A stretch of 39,677 nucleotides of DNA from an uncultured Oscillibacter sp. GTDB taxonomy: Bacteria > Bacillota > Clostridia > Oscillospirales > Oscillospiraceae. The DNA lies in the NCBI GenBank assembly GCA_905200545.1, contig CAJKKQ010000022.1, forward strand, positions 1-39,677, read 5' to 3'. The notes below the pieces were generated by a model that saw nothing but the letters and a program-made list of their open reading frames with translations, ran no database searches and was not told the origin of the DNA. Of the stretch, positions 15,956 through 24,374 are shown in pieces (position 1 is the first letter of the stretch; each line of letters starts with the position of its first letter). The position numbers and the translations under genes are program-made.

Positions 15956-18058
15956 TCACTCCAAACCCATCTGCCGGGATCGCAGGGCGGTGGAGACGGC
16001 GATCTTCTTGACCTCCCCGTCGTCCAGGGCGATGATGGCGATGTCTCCGCTGCGGCTGACCAGCGTGCCGTGGCCGAAGGTCTTGTGCACCACCCGGGCG
16101 CCGGGAATATAGTCCTTTGCCTGGGCGGCGATCCGGCTCTCCTCTGCCCGCCGTACCATGACAGGTTTTGCGGCAGAGGTCACCGGCATTCCTTTGGGAG
16201 CGGCTTTTGGCGGGAAGATTTCCCGGGAAAACGCGGATTCCAGGCCCACCTTCCGGAAGGTGACGATCTGGAGCTCCTCCCGGGCCCGGGTCATACCCAC
16301 GTAGAACAGCCGCCGCTCCTCCTCATAGGCGTCCAGCTCCTCCTCGGTTGCCCCCTCATCCGGCAGGGATTTGGGAAAAAGGCCGTCGGCCACATCCATC
16401 AAAATCACCCGCTCATATTCCAGCCCCTTGCTGGAGTGGATGGTGGAGAGCACAAAGGGACACGTCTCGTCGGTGGAACCTCGCTGTACCACTGCCCGGA
16501 GCTCCTCCAGCCGCTCCAGAAGGCGTTCCGGATTGGGCTCCTGGGCCCCCAGGGCCTCCAGGATATCCGCCTTGGAGGCGTCGGCCCCCCGCTCCTCCAG
16601 ATAGGCGCCGTAGCCCATGTAATGCACGATGCGGTAGACAGCCTTGTCCGCAGGTTCATGCAAAAGGTTTGCGAGGTGGGTCTGAAGGGCTTTGCATTGC
16701 TTTTTCGTCCAGGGCGAGGCCGCCGGAGAGGCGGCGATGTACCCCAGCAGGGTCTCCCCCTCCCGCTGGGCCCAGGCGATGGCCTCCCGGGCCAGGGCCT
16801 TGCTGATGCCCGCTCCCAACTTGTAGTAGAGGGTCTCAAACAATGTCCCGTCCGTGGGATCCTGGGCAAAACGGATGATGTCCGTAATGTCCCGCACCAC
16901 CCGGTTGGTGAAAAAGAGGCTCTCCACCTGGCGGCAGCGGTACGGGATGCCCTGGCGGTCCATCTGGTCAATGAGGGGCAGGGCGCTGTCGTTGTCCCGG
17001 TAGAGCACGGCGGTCTCCGTGGTGCAGTTCTCCGCCACCTTGCACAAATACCGGTACTGCTTGAGCCGGTCGTAGACAGAGATTTCCCGCACCGCCGGGC
17101 CGCTGCCCCGGGTGGGACGCATGTGCTTGGGCCGGCGGTTTTGATTGCGCTGGATGAAGTTGTCCGCCGCCTGGACAATGGGCGCCCTGGAACGGTAATT
17201 TTGCTCCATGTACAGCACCTTGGCGTTTGGATAGACGGTGTCGAACTGCGTGAGGGCCTGGGGCCAGGCGGCCCGGAAGCCGTAGATGCTCTGGTCCTCG
17301 TCCCCCACCATGAAGAGGTTGCCGCTCTTCCCCGCTAAAATGCGGATGATGGTGTGCTGGATCCGGGAGGTATCCTGGGCCTCGTCCACGCAGAAATACT
17401 GATAACGGCTCTGGAGGGATGCCAAAATCTCCGGATACCGGCGCAGGATGGAGAGGGCGTAGACCATCTGGTCGTCGAAGTCCATCTGCCGGCGCTGGCG
17501 CAGGGCCTGGTTATAGGCCTGGAAAAAGGCCGGGAAGTCCACCCCCTCCACCTCCACCGCTGCCAGCTCCTCCCCGGAGAGCATCTGGTTTTTGGCGTAG
17601 GTAACGGCGGTCTCCAGGGCCCGGACAGTGCTCTCCGTGGCAAAGTCCCGGCTCTGGGTGCGGTAGAGCTGGGCCATCAGGGCGCTCTTTTCCCCGCCGT
17701 CCTCCAGCACAGAAAAGGCGGTGCGGCCGAAAGTCCGCTCATAGAGGCGGATGATCCGGCTGCACACGCCGTTGATGGTGCGAAACTCCAGCTTCCGGGC
17801 TTCCTCCTCCCCGAACAGGGCGGCAAAGCGGGCGGACATGTCCCGGGCGGCGGACACCGTATAGGTCATGGTGAGGATGCGCTCCGGGGGGATGCCCGTT
17901 ACAAACCGCATATAGCCCAGCCTCGTCACCAGCACGGTGGTTTTGCCGCTGCCGGGTACCGCCAGCAGCAGCACCGGCCCCTCCACCGTCTGGACCGCCG
18001 CCTCCTGCTGGGGATCCAGATTGGGGGAAAATTGTGCCTTGAATTGGGAAAAATCCAT
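15956..18058 (-). CDS. UvrD/Rep-family ATP-dependent DNA helicase
   Basis: 700 residues, slightly shorter than PcrA or UvrD. Superfamily 1A motifs are in order: Q motif LDPQQEAAV, Walker A VPGSGKTT (motif I), TYTVSAARDM (Ia), CVDEAQDTS (II), VGDEDQSIYGFRAA (III), QNYRS (IV), TIHSSKGLEYERVILMDVADGLFP (V) and YVGMTRARE (VI). It unwinds DNA 3' to 5' in repair or fork rescue. The C-terminus (GARVVHKTFGHGTLV) resembles the Tudor-like RNA-polymerase-binding end of PcrA. GGAG precedes the ATG by seven bases. It is the last gene of a five-gene reverse-strand run, 42 bases after the coiled-coil gene. Confidence 0.93.
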   Translation of the reverse strand: MDFSQFKAQFSPNLDPQQEAAVQTVEGPVLLLAVPGSGKTTVLVTRLGYMRFVTGIPPERILTMTYTVSAARDMSARFAALFGEEEARKLEFRTINGVCSRIIRLYERTFGRTAFSVLEDGGEKSALMAQLYRTQSRDFATESTVRALETAVTYAKNQMLSGEELAAVEVEGVDFPAFFQAYNQALRQRRQMDFDDQMVYALSILRRYPEILASLQSRYQYFCVDEAQDTSRIQHTIIRILAGKSGNLFMVGDEDQSIYGFRAAWPQALTQFDTVYPNAKVLYMEQNYRSRAPIVQAADNFIQRNQNRRPKHMRPTRGSGPAVREISVYDRLKQYRYLCKVAENCTTETAVLYRDNDSALPLIDQMDRQGIPYRCRQVESLFFTNRVVRDITDIIRFAQDPTDGTLFETLYYKLGAGISKALAREAIAWAQREGETLLGYIAASPAASPWTKKQCKALQTHLANLLHEPADKAVYRIVHYMGYGAYLEERGADASKADILEALGAQEPNPERLLERLEELRAVVQRGSTDETCPFVLSTIHSSKGLEYERVILMDVADGLFPKSLPDEGATEEELDAYEEERRLFYVGMTRAREELQIVTFRKVGLESAFSREIFPPKAAPKGMPVTSAAKPVMVRRAEESRIAAQAKDYIPGARVVHKTFGHGTLVSRSGDIAIIALDDGEVKKIAVSTALRSRQMGLE

Positions 18059-18100
18059 GTAATACTCCGAAACGTTCCGTGATTGCGTGCTATGAAGATA

Positions 18101-19051
18101 TCAGGTGGCGAGGCCCGCCCCCAGCACCAGGGCGTCCAGCTCCGTTTGGGCGGCAGACTGCTCCGCCTGGGCCCTATGCAGCATCTCCTCCAGCCGGGAG
18201 AGCACCTGGGCGATCTGGCCGCGGGTGCTTTGTACCTGCTGCTGGGACTTACTGATCTGGTCCATCACCGCCCAATCGGCAAAGAGGCCGTCGAAGAAAA
18301 AATCCGCAAAGCGGAGGAAGCCGTCGATGCTGACGTGGAGATCCGCCTGAATATCCCCCACATCCACCAGCTCCGTCCGGAAGCGCCGCAGCTGCACCTG
18401 CAGCTGCTCCACCGCCGCCTGGGCATTGTCCAGATGATCGTGCTTGGCAAGGTCGGCAATGAGGCCGCCCCCGAAGAGGTCCCAGGTGGCCCAGCCGTCG
18501 GCACTGTCCAGGCTCTGGAGGATCCGGTCTGCCGTGGCCAGGGCCTCCTGTCCGGCGCTGACAGCCTCCCAGATCTCTTTTTCCTGGCTCTCCAGGCCGG
18601 AGATCCGCTGCTCCAGGCGCAAAATCTCCCCGGCGGCGGGGCTGCCGGATTCCTTCAGGGCCTCCTGCTTGCGGCGCAGCGTCTCCTGGTAGCGCGCCTC
18701 GCAGCCCGCCAGATGGGCAAGCTCCGCCTCCTTGCGCTCCAGATCTTCCTCCACCGCTGCCAGCTCCCGGGCAGCGGCGTCGTATTTCACCCGGGCGGCA
18801 TAGGCTTCCGCCCGCTCCTTGGTGAGTTTTTCATCCATTTTGCCGATGACGCCGTAGAAAAACGCCGCCAGGCTGTGGCCCTCCAGCCGGTCCACGTCCG
18901 CCTGCTCCGCCAGCTTGCTTCGCTCCAGTTCCGCGGTCTTCTCCGTCAGCTGCCCTTTCTGGGCCCGCAGATCCGCTGTCATAACCTCCAGCTGCCGCTT
19001 TCGCTCCGTCTCTCGGTGAAGCCGCTGCAGCTCCTCATCGTACATGGACAT
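18101..19051 (-). CDS. Coiled-coil protein of unknown function
   Basis: 316 residues, highly charged. Residues about 1-60 and 75-180 show long heptad-like coiled coil (Leu and Ala alternating with Glu, Lys and Arg). A more hydrophobic segment (about 215-260) includes WATWDLFGGGLIADLAKHDHL and SIDGFLRFADFFFDGLFADWAV, then a final coiled coil to the end. No signal peptide or membrane helix is evident. GAGAGGAG precedes the ATG. It sits 30 bases after yaaA and 42 before the helicase, so it is probably cotranscribed with both. I do not recognise the family. Confidence 0.75.
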   Translation of the reverse strand: MSMYDEELQRLHRETERKRQLEVMTADLRAQKGQLTEKTAELERSKLAEQADVDRLEGHSLAAFFYGVIGKMDEKLTKERAEAYAARVKYDAAARELAAVEEDLERKEAELAHLAGCEARYQETLRRKQEALKESGSPAAGEILRLEQRISGLESQEKEIWEAVSAGQEALATADRILQSLDSADGWATWDLFGGGLIADLAKHDHLDNAQAAVEQLQVQLRRFRTELVDVGDIQADLHVSIDGFLRFADFFFDGLFADWAVMDQISKSQQQVQSTRGQIAQVLSRLEEMLHRAQAEQSAAQTELDALVLGAGLAT

Positions 19052-19081
19052 AGGCGCTCTCCTCTCTCTTTCCAGGCTGGG

Positions 19082-19846
19082 TCAGGGCTCCTTCGCCCCT
19101 CCCTGCCGCAAAAATACATAGGTCGTCTCGTCGGAGTGCTCCGGCGAAAAGGTGTAGTGCAGACGGTCAAAGCCCCGCAGGGCCTCCGGTTCCTCCCCCC
19201 GGATCTGGGCCAGGTAACGCACCATCTCCCCCCGGGCCATTTTGCAAAGGGTTCCCTTCTCCACCACCTTGCCGCGAAGCTCCTCCCCAAAGACGCAGGT
19301 GATGAGCTGTGTGCCGGGCTTTTGGTGCCGGGAGACGCAGAGGCTGTACTCCTTGGAAGCCAGGTTCACCACGCAGTCCGTCTCCCGATAGAGTTGGTCT
19401 GCAAGCAAGCCTCCCCAATAGCTGTAAAGGTCTTTTCCAGACTCCGTTTCCAGCCTTGCCTGCATCTCCAGCCGGTAGGGTACCACCCCGTCCAGGGGGC
19501 GCAGCACCCCATAGAGCCCGGAGAGGATCCGCAGGTGCTCCTGAACATAGGCAAACTCCCCGTCGGTGAATACCCCCGGGGCCATGTACTGATACTGGAT
19601 GCCCTGATAGGCCAGAAGGGCGGGGGTCAGTCCCGTGCGCAGACCTGGCGTGCTTTCCAGCTGCCGGGCATTCCGGGCGGTGAGGGCGTCGCTGCACTGC
19701 CAGAGGGCCTGCAGCTCCTGACGGGACATGCCCTGCAATTTACTGTAAAGCGTTTCTGCTTGCTCAAGAAAGCAGGGCAAGTCTTTCCAGGGAAGCGTGT
19801 CCGTGTCCGCCTTCATCTTTTTTGCCGGTGAAATGATGATCCGCAT
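19082..19846 (-). CDS. yaaA: Peroxide stress protein YaaA
   Basis: 254 residues, the normal length of the YaaA (DUF328) family. The N-terminus MRIIISPAKKM is the family hallmark, with ARNARQLESTPGLRTGLTPALLAYQGIQYQYM in the centre. E. coli YaaA lowers free intracellular iron and so limits hydroxyl-radical damage during peroxide stress. It starts seven bases after bcp, and GGAGG inside the bcp tail serves as its ribosome site. Pairing with the Bcp peroxidase supports a shared oxidative-stress role. Confidence 0.94.
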   Translation of the reverse strand: MRIIISPAKKMKADTDTLPWKDLPCFLEQAETLYSKLQGMSRQELQALWQCSDALTARNARQLESTPGLRTGLTPALLAYQGIQYQYMAPGVFTDGEFAYVQEHLRILSGLYGVLRPLDGVVPYRLEMQARLETESGKDLYSYWGGLLADQLYRETDCVVNLASKEYSLCVSRHQKPGTQLITCVFGEELRGKVVEKGTLCKMARGEMVRYLAQIRGEEPEALRGFDRLHYTFSPEHSDETTYVFLRQGGAKEP

Positions 19847-19852
19847 GCTGTC

Positions 19853-20314
19853 TTATGCCTCCGACAGGTAGGCCAAGATTGCTTCCGCATTGCTGTCCGG
19901 CTTCACCTTGGGCATCACTTTTTCAATGACTCCCGCCTCGTTGATGAGGTAGGTGGTGCGCACCACGCCCATGCTCACCTTTCCGTAAAGCTTCTTCTCC
20001 TGCCAGACGCCGTAGGCCTGGATGGCCTGGAGCTCCGGGTCGGAGAGAAGCACAAAGGGCAAGTCGTACTTCTGGGCGAATTTCAGGTGGGAAGCCACGG
20101 AATCCTTGCTGATCCCGATGACCACGGTGTTTTTCTCCTGGAAGGCCCCGTAGCTTTGGGCGAAAGCGCAGGCCTGACGGGTGCAGCCCGGAGTGTTGTC
20201 CTTGGGATAAAAGTACACGACTACTTTCCTGCCCAGAAAGTCAGAGAGGCGGACCAGGTTTCCGTCCTTGTCGGACAGGGTAAAATCCGGGGCTTTCATG
20301 CCAGCTTCCAGCAT
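19853..20314 (-). CDS. bcp: Thioredoxin-dependent thiol peroxidase (Bcp/PrxQ)
   Basis: 153 residues of a peroxiredoxin fold. The motif NTPGCTRQAC carries the peroxidatic Cys44 and the resolving Cys49, spaced as in the alpha-2 type of Bcp. It reduces hydrogen and alkyl peroxides using thioredoxin. AAAGGAG lies eight bases ahead of the ATG. It is 30 bases downstream of the alcohol dehydrogenase and seven upstream of yaaA, within one apparent operon. Confidence 0.96.
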   Translation of the reverse strand: MLEAGMKAPDFTLSDKDGNLVRLSDFLGRKVVVYFYPKDNTPGCTRQACAFAQSYGAFQEKNTVVIGISKDSVASHLKFAQKYDLPFVLLSDPELQAIQAYGVWQEKKLYGKVSMGVVRTTYLINEAGVIEKVMPKVKPDSNAEAILAYLSEA

Positions 20315-20344
20315 ATTCGATTCTCCTTTTCTGCATGTGACTTG

Positions 20345-21385
20345 TTACGGATCCGGGGTGACGGCCACCTTGATGACGCCGTCCCGCCGGTTGGCAAAGA
20401 GGTCATAGGCCTCCTGAATGCGGCTCAACGGATAGGTGTGGGTGATGAGGGGCACGGTGTCCAGCTTCCCTTCCTCGATCAAAGCCAGGGTCTCGGCACA
20501 GTTGCACCCATCCACGCCGCCGGTCTTGAAGGTCAGGTTCTTGCCGTACATCTCCGGCAGAGGCAGCGTCTGAGGGCCGTCGTAGAGGGCCACCACCGTG
20601 ACGATGGCGTTGGGCCGGGCGCACCGCCAGGCCATGCGGAAGGTCTCGGGGCTCCCCGCCACCTCCAGCACCGCGTCGGCGCCGCCGTGGGCGCTGTAAG
20701 CCTGCACCAGCTCCTCCACCTGCTCCGGGCCCACCGTGAGGACTTCCGGGTAGTGATCCCGGACAAATTCCAGCCGGGCGGGATCCTTGTCACAGACGAT
20801 GATCCGCCGGGGGCCGTACAGCCGGACGCACTGGAGGGTGCAGATGCCCGTTGGGCCGGCACCGATCACCAGCACCGTGTCCTCCGGATGGATCTCGGAG
20901 ATCTTGGCAGCCCAGTACCCGGTAGCCAGCACGTCCCCCACCAGCAGAGCCTGCAGGTCCGTGACAGCGTCGGGGATCTTGGTGAGGCCCTGGTCGGCGT
21001 AGGGCACCCGGACGTATTCCGCCTGGCCGCCGTCGATGCGGCAGCCCAGGGCCCAGCCGCCGTTGGGATCCATGCAGTTGTTGACCCAGCCGTGGCGGCA
21101 GAAGAAGCACTCCCCGCAGAAGGTCTCCACGTTCACGCTCACCCGGTCTCCCGGTTGAAGTGCCGTGACGGCCTCCCCCACCTGCTCCACCACGCCCACC
21201 ATCTCGTGTCCCACCGTAATGCCGGGCACCGCCCGGGGCACGGAGCCGTGAAGGATGTGCAGGTCGCTGGTGCAGATGCTGCTCAGGGTGACTTTGACGA
21301 TGGCGTCCCGGGGATGGCGCAGCGTGGGTTTGGGCTTGTCCAGCAGCTGGAACTTCCCGGGTTCTACATAGGTATAGGCCAGCAT
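20345..21385 (-). CDS. Zinc-dependent alcohol dehydrogenase family protein
   Basis: 346 residues of the medium-chain MDR family. Catalytic zinc ligands are Cys38 and the His60-Glu61 pair; the structural zinc site is Cys90, Cys93, Cys96 and Cys104. The Rossmann motif GAGPTG (about 181-186) binds NAD(P). It oxidises or reduces an alcohol, polyol or similar substrate, not decidable here. The ATG at 21385 follows AGGAGG by eight bases. A second in-frame ATG at 21412 also follows AAGGAG, but that ribosome site lies at or before the predicted transcription start, so the shorter form is preferred. It heads the operon with bcp and yaaA. Confidence 0.88.
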   Translation of the reverse strand: MLAYTYVEPGKFQLLDKPKPTLRHPRDAIVKVTLSSICTSDLHILHGSVPRAVPGITVGHEMVGVVEQVGEAVTALQPGDRVSVNVETFCGECFFCRHGWVNNCMDPNGGWALGCRIDGGQAEYVRVPYADQGLTKIPDAVTDLQALLVGDVLATGYWAAKISEIHPEDTVLVIGAGPTGICTLQCVRLYGPRRIIVCDKDPARLEFVRDHYPEVLTVGPEQVEELVQAYSAHGGADAVLEVAGSPETFRMAWRCARPNAIVTVVALYDGPQTLPLPEMYGKNLTFKTGGVDGCNCAETLALIEEGKLDTVPLITHTYPLSRIQEAYDLFANRRDGVIKVAVTPDP

Positions 21386-21424
21386 AGGCGCTTCCTCCTG
21401 CTCTGCATTCATGTTCTGCTCCTT

Positions 21425-21453
21425 ATTATAATCGGCGGCACGTGCCCCGTCAA
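21425..21453 (-). promoter_or_regulatory. Promoter with a palindrome in its spacer (adh-bcp-yaaA operon)
   Basis: On the reverse strand TTGACG (21453-21448), a 17-base spacer and TATAAT (21430-21425). The spacer contains the perfect 10-bp palindrome GGCACGTGCC (21437-21446), well placed for a repressor. The predicted start is near 21418. Confidence 0.82.
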
Positions 21454-21469
21454 CGTCCGGCGGCAAACG

Positions 21470-21505
21470 AAAAAACCGCCGCTCCCTTACAGGAACGGCG
21501 GTTTT
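21470..21505 (-). terminator. Rho-independent terminator of the small reverse-strand gene
   Basis: AAAACCGCCG (21472-21481) pairs with CGGCGGTTTT (21496-21505). The reverse-strand transcript ends in six U residues. Confidence 0.88.
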
Positions 21506-21516
21506 CAGTTGCCTTC

Positions 21517-21774
21517 TCAGCAGGCTTCCTCGGTGTCCTCGGACATCAGGTCGGCCACCATCTTCATCAGAAGCGCGCGATCCTCGCGGCGGTCCGCAAA
21601 CAGCTCCAGGGAATCGCCCTTCTCCTGGATCAGCTGGCCCACGGCCACATAGCAGGACAGGGAAGACTTCAGATTAAAAATGTCTCCCTCGGGGCTCTTC
21701 AGATAGACACTACCCTCGCAGGATTTCACGGTATCCAGGAACTCCCGGATATCAGCTTCAGAACGCAGTCGCAT
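21517..21774 (-). CDS. Small protein of unknown function, weakly HPr-like
   Basis: 85 residues starting MRLRSEADIREFL; AAAGGA lies about ten bases ahead of the ATG. No signal peptide or membrane helix. The stretch SPEGDIFNLKSSLSCYVAVGQL followed by a DSLELFADRREDRALL segment resembles the second half of an HPr fold (the region around regulatory Ser46), but a catalytic His region is absent. The likeness is an inference from pattern only. The gene stands alone between its own terminator and a divergent intergenic region. Confidence 0.75.
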   Translation of the reverse strand: MRLRSEADIREFLDTVKSCEGSVYLKSPEGDIFNLKSSLSCYVAVGQLIQEKGDSLELFADRREDRALLMKMVADLMSEDTEEAC

Positions 21775-22150
21775 GGGAAACACATCCTTTCTATTATGAA
21801 TATTGAATAAGTTGAGCTCTGCATCCGCAGTGCCCGCAGCCTCTCTCGACTGCGCCAATAGAGTACCACGAAGGAGCGGCGGTGTCTATGGATGATGTGG
21901 ATAAGGTTTTTCTGACTGCCCAAGTCCTTTTTTGACAACTCGCACAAAAACACATGAATTTTTTATAGCATAACGACGATGCGTAATCGATTTTCTTTGA
22001 AAAAAGCATCCGCTGAGCCGGAGAAAGTCCGGCAGTGGCCCCCGATGGCCGGAACCCGGCGGCCTTGCTTTTGACGGTGGATTTCGCTACAATCATCCCA
22101 TGTGATTCCAGCCCTCGGGGAGGGCTTTCAAGCAAAGGAGCAACGAGACT
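21775..22150. other. 376-bp divergent intergenic region
   Basis: The left part may hold a reverse-strand promoter (TAGACA-17-TACTCT near 21860-21890). An AT-rich stretch (about 21925-22010) follows, with TTGACA at 21932-21937 lacking a good partner. Then come two small GC hairpins, GCCGGA/TCCGGC (22017-22033) and a GCCGG/CCGGC pair near 22047-22060. A moxR promoter and a leader hairpin AGCCCTC/GAGGGCT (22110-22126) precede the AAAGGAG ribosome site. No known riboswitch was recognised and no gene is supported. Confidence 0.55.
22065..22093 (+). promoter_or_regulatory. Promoter of the moxR operon
   Basis: TTGCTT (22065-22070), a 17-base spacer and TACAAT (22088-22093). The start is near 22100, about 50 bases ahead of moxR. 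Confidence 0.65.
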
Positions 22151-23107
22151 ATGGACATTCAAAAACTCTCCCAGGACATCCTGCGGGAAACCGGGAAAAT
22201 CGTGGTGGGCAAGGACGACCGCATCCGCCTCATCATCGTGGCGGTGCTCTCTGACGGCCATGTACTGCTGGACGATCTGCCGGGGGTGGGCAAGACCACG
22301 CTGGTGAAAGCCATCTCCATCGCCCTGGGCTGCCGGTCCGGGCGCATCCAGTTCGTGCCGGACATGCTGCCCAGCGACATCATCGGCATGCAGATCTACA
22401 ACCAGAAAACCGGAGACTTCCAGCTGCGCCAGGGGCCGGTGATGACCAATCTGCTGCTGGCCGACGAAATCAACCGTGCCATCCCCCGGACCCAGTCGGC
22501 CCTGCTGGAGGCCATGGAGGAACGGCAGGTTTCCATCGACGGGGAGCGCTACCCCCTCCCCGCCCCCTTCCTGGTACTGGCAACGGAGAACCCCGTGGAG
22601 TCCGAGAGCACCTTCCGCCTCCCTGCCGCCCAGATGGACCGCTTCCTCATCCGCATCAGCATGGGCTATCCCCAGCCGGAAGAGGAAGTGGAGATGCTGC
22701 GGCGCCTGGGGGACGCCATCCCCTTTGACACCGTGCAGCCCGTCACCAACGCCGAAGAGCTGGTCCAGGCACAAAAGCAGATTGCCTCCGTCCATGTCTC
22801 CGACGCGGTGGCAGCGTACATCGTGGCCCTGGCGGAGGCCACCCGCTCCCATCCCCAGCTGGTGATGGGAGCCAGCCCCCGGGCCACCCGGGGCCTCTAC
22901 CGGGCCTCCAAGGCCCTGGCAGCCATGGAGGGCCGGGACTTCGTCACCCCCGACGACGTCAAAACCCTGGCCCGTCCGGTGCTGGAGCACCGGCTGGTGC
23001 TCCAGAGCGGGGCCCGCTTCTCCGGCGCCACCGCCGCCTCCGTGCTGGAGGATGTGCTCTCTCAGACGGCGGTACCCGCTGCGGACATGCCCGGCCATGT
23101 GGGATAA
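22151..23107 (+). CDS. MoxR-family AAA+ ATPase
   Basis: 318 residues with Walker A GVGKTTLVKAI (about 48-56), Walker B LLLADEINRA (about 103-112), the arginine-finger-containing RLPAAQMDRF region, and a C-terminal lid ending in the GASPRATRGLYRASKALAAMEGR motif typical of MoxR. These proteins act as chaperone-like partners of VWA or DUF58 proteins. The next gene, coding for DUF58, overlaps by 11 bases. AAAGGAG precedes the ATG. The process served here is unknown. Confidence 0.95.
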   Translation: MDIQKLSQDILRETGKIVVGKDDRIRLIIVAVLSDGHVLLDDLPGVGKTTLVKAISIALGCRSGRIQFVPDMLPSDIIGMQIYNQKTGDFQLRQGPVMTNLLLADEINRAIPRTQSALLEAMEERQVSIDGERYPLPAPFLVLATENPVESESTFRLPAAQMDRFLIRISMGYPQPEEEVEMLRRLGDAIPFDTVQPVTNAEELVQAQKQIASVHVSDAVAAYIVALAEATRSHPQLVMGASPRATRGLYRASKALAAMEGRDFVTPDDVKTLARPVLEHRLVLQSGARFSGATAASVLEDVLSQTAVPAADMPGHVG

Positions 23108-24374
23108 GCCGGTACTGACCCACTCCAGCAATCTGGTGTCCCTGCCGGCCCTGGCGGGAGAGCTGCTGGGCGGCGTGCTGGCGGCCTTTTTCGGCCAGGG
23201 CGCCCTGGCGGCGGTGCTGCTGCTGATCTTCCTGCTCTCAGGCACCGCCCGGCTGTGGGGCCGTCTGGCGCTGCGGCAGGTGAAGGTGCGGGTGACGGGG
23301 GGCAGCCGCTGCCTTTTCCCGGATCAGGAGACCACGTTGGAGCTGGAGCTGCAAAACGACAAATTCTTCCCCCTGGTGTGGCTGGAGCTGTTCTTCCCCC
23401 TGGATGAGCGGCTGAGCCTGGTGCCGGAGCGCAGCCGCCGCCCCGACGACTGGGAAGCGGCCTCCCTGCGGGAACAGAAGGCCAATACAGAGCTGGTGGG
23501 CGGCATGCGCCTGCGGCCCCTTTTATGGTACGAGACCACCCGCATCTCCTGCCGGTGGACGGCTAAGCGCCGGGGCGTCTACAACGCCGACGGCTGGCGG
23601 CTGCGCACCGGGGACGGCTTCGGCCTCACCTGCCGGGAGCGGGCGCTGCGGCCCGGGGAGGGACGCTTCGTGGTCTATCCCCGGCTGACAGACGTGTCTC
23701 CGGAGCTGTTTTTGCGCAACCTCTGGAACGCCGAGACCGGCGCCCGGGGCGTCATGGAGGATCCCACCGTCATCCGCTCCACCCGGGACTATCTCACCAC
23801 CGACTCCCCCCGGCAGATCAACTGGCGGCTGATGGCCCGGGGGCTGCCCCTGACGGTGAACGTCTACGAGTCCATTCTTCCCCGCAGCGTCCATTTCCTG
23901 CTGGACGGGGAGAGCTTCAGCGGTCCGGAGCCCCATCCGGAGGCCCTGGAGGAGACGCTGAGCATCCTGGCCTCGGAGCTGGTGCGGCTGGATCAGGCCA
24001 AAGTCCGCTGCGGGCTGAGCCTTTGCAAGGGCAGCGCATCCCCGGCGGTGACGCTGCCGGCGGCCACCGCCGGAACGGAGGAGCTGCTGTGCGCCCTGGC
24101 GGCCTATGATCCCCTGCCGGAGAAGCTGGACGAGGCCGGGAACGTCATCCCCCAGGCCTCCCGGTTCGACACCGGGCCGCTGCTGGAGGCAGGCCCCTCT
24201 GTGGGACGGTACTACTACATCACCTACGACACCGCCCCCCTGCCCGCCCAGACGCTGCTCCACCACCTGGATCACACCTGCCTTTCCGTACTCACCTACC
24301 GGGAGACGACCCCCTACGGGGAGTTTGAGACGGTCCCGCTTTGCCATCTGAAGGAGGAGAAGGCCCATGGATGA
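23097..24374 (+). CDS. DUF58 protein
   Basis: 425 residues. Two N-terminal membrane helices (about 18-55) anchor the protein; the rest lies probably outside or at the membrane face. The central block RDYLTTDSPRQINWRLMARGLPLTVNVYE (about 235-265) is the DUF58 signature, with a VWA-like fold around it. DUF58 partners MoxR ATPases. The ATG at 23097 lies within the moxR 3' end; the alternative upstream start is inside moxR and less likely. The stop overlaps the next gene by eight bases. Confidence 0.9.
   Translation: MWDKPVLTHSSNLVSLPALAGELLGGVLAAFFGQGALAAVLLLIFLLSGTARLWGRLALRQVKVRVTGGSRCLFPDQETTLELELQNDKFFPLVWLELFFPLDERLSLVPERSRRPDDWEAASLREQKANTELVGGMRLRPLLWYETTRISCRWTAKRRGVYNADGWRLRTGDGFGLTCRERALRPGEGRFVVYPRLTDVSPELFLRNLWNAETGARGVMEDPTVIRSTRDYLTTDSPRQINWRLMARGLPLTVNVYESILPRSVHFLLDGESFSGPEPHPEALEETLSILASELVRLDQAKVRCGLSLCKGSASPAVTLPAATAGTEELLCALAAYDPLPEKLDEAGNVIPQASRFDTGPLLEAGPSVGRYYYITYDTAPLPAQTLLHHLDHTCLSVLTYRETTPYGEFETVPLCHLKEEKAHG

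Noticed and set aside
21386..21466. Longer N-terminus of the alcohol dehydrogenase
   Set aside because: It would cross the predicted promoter; even ATG 21412 lies almost at the transcription start.
22011..22065. Possible riboswitch upstream of moxR
   Set aside because: The GC hairpins do not match any riboswitch consensus I can recall; left as unassigned structure.
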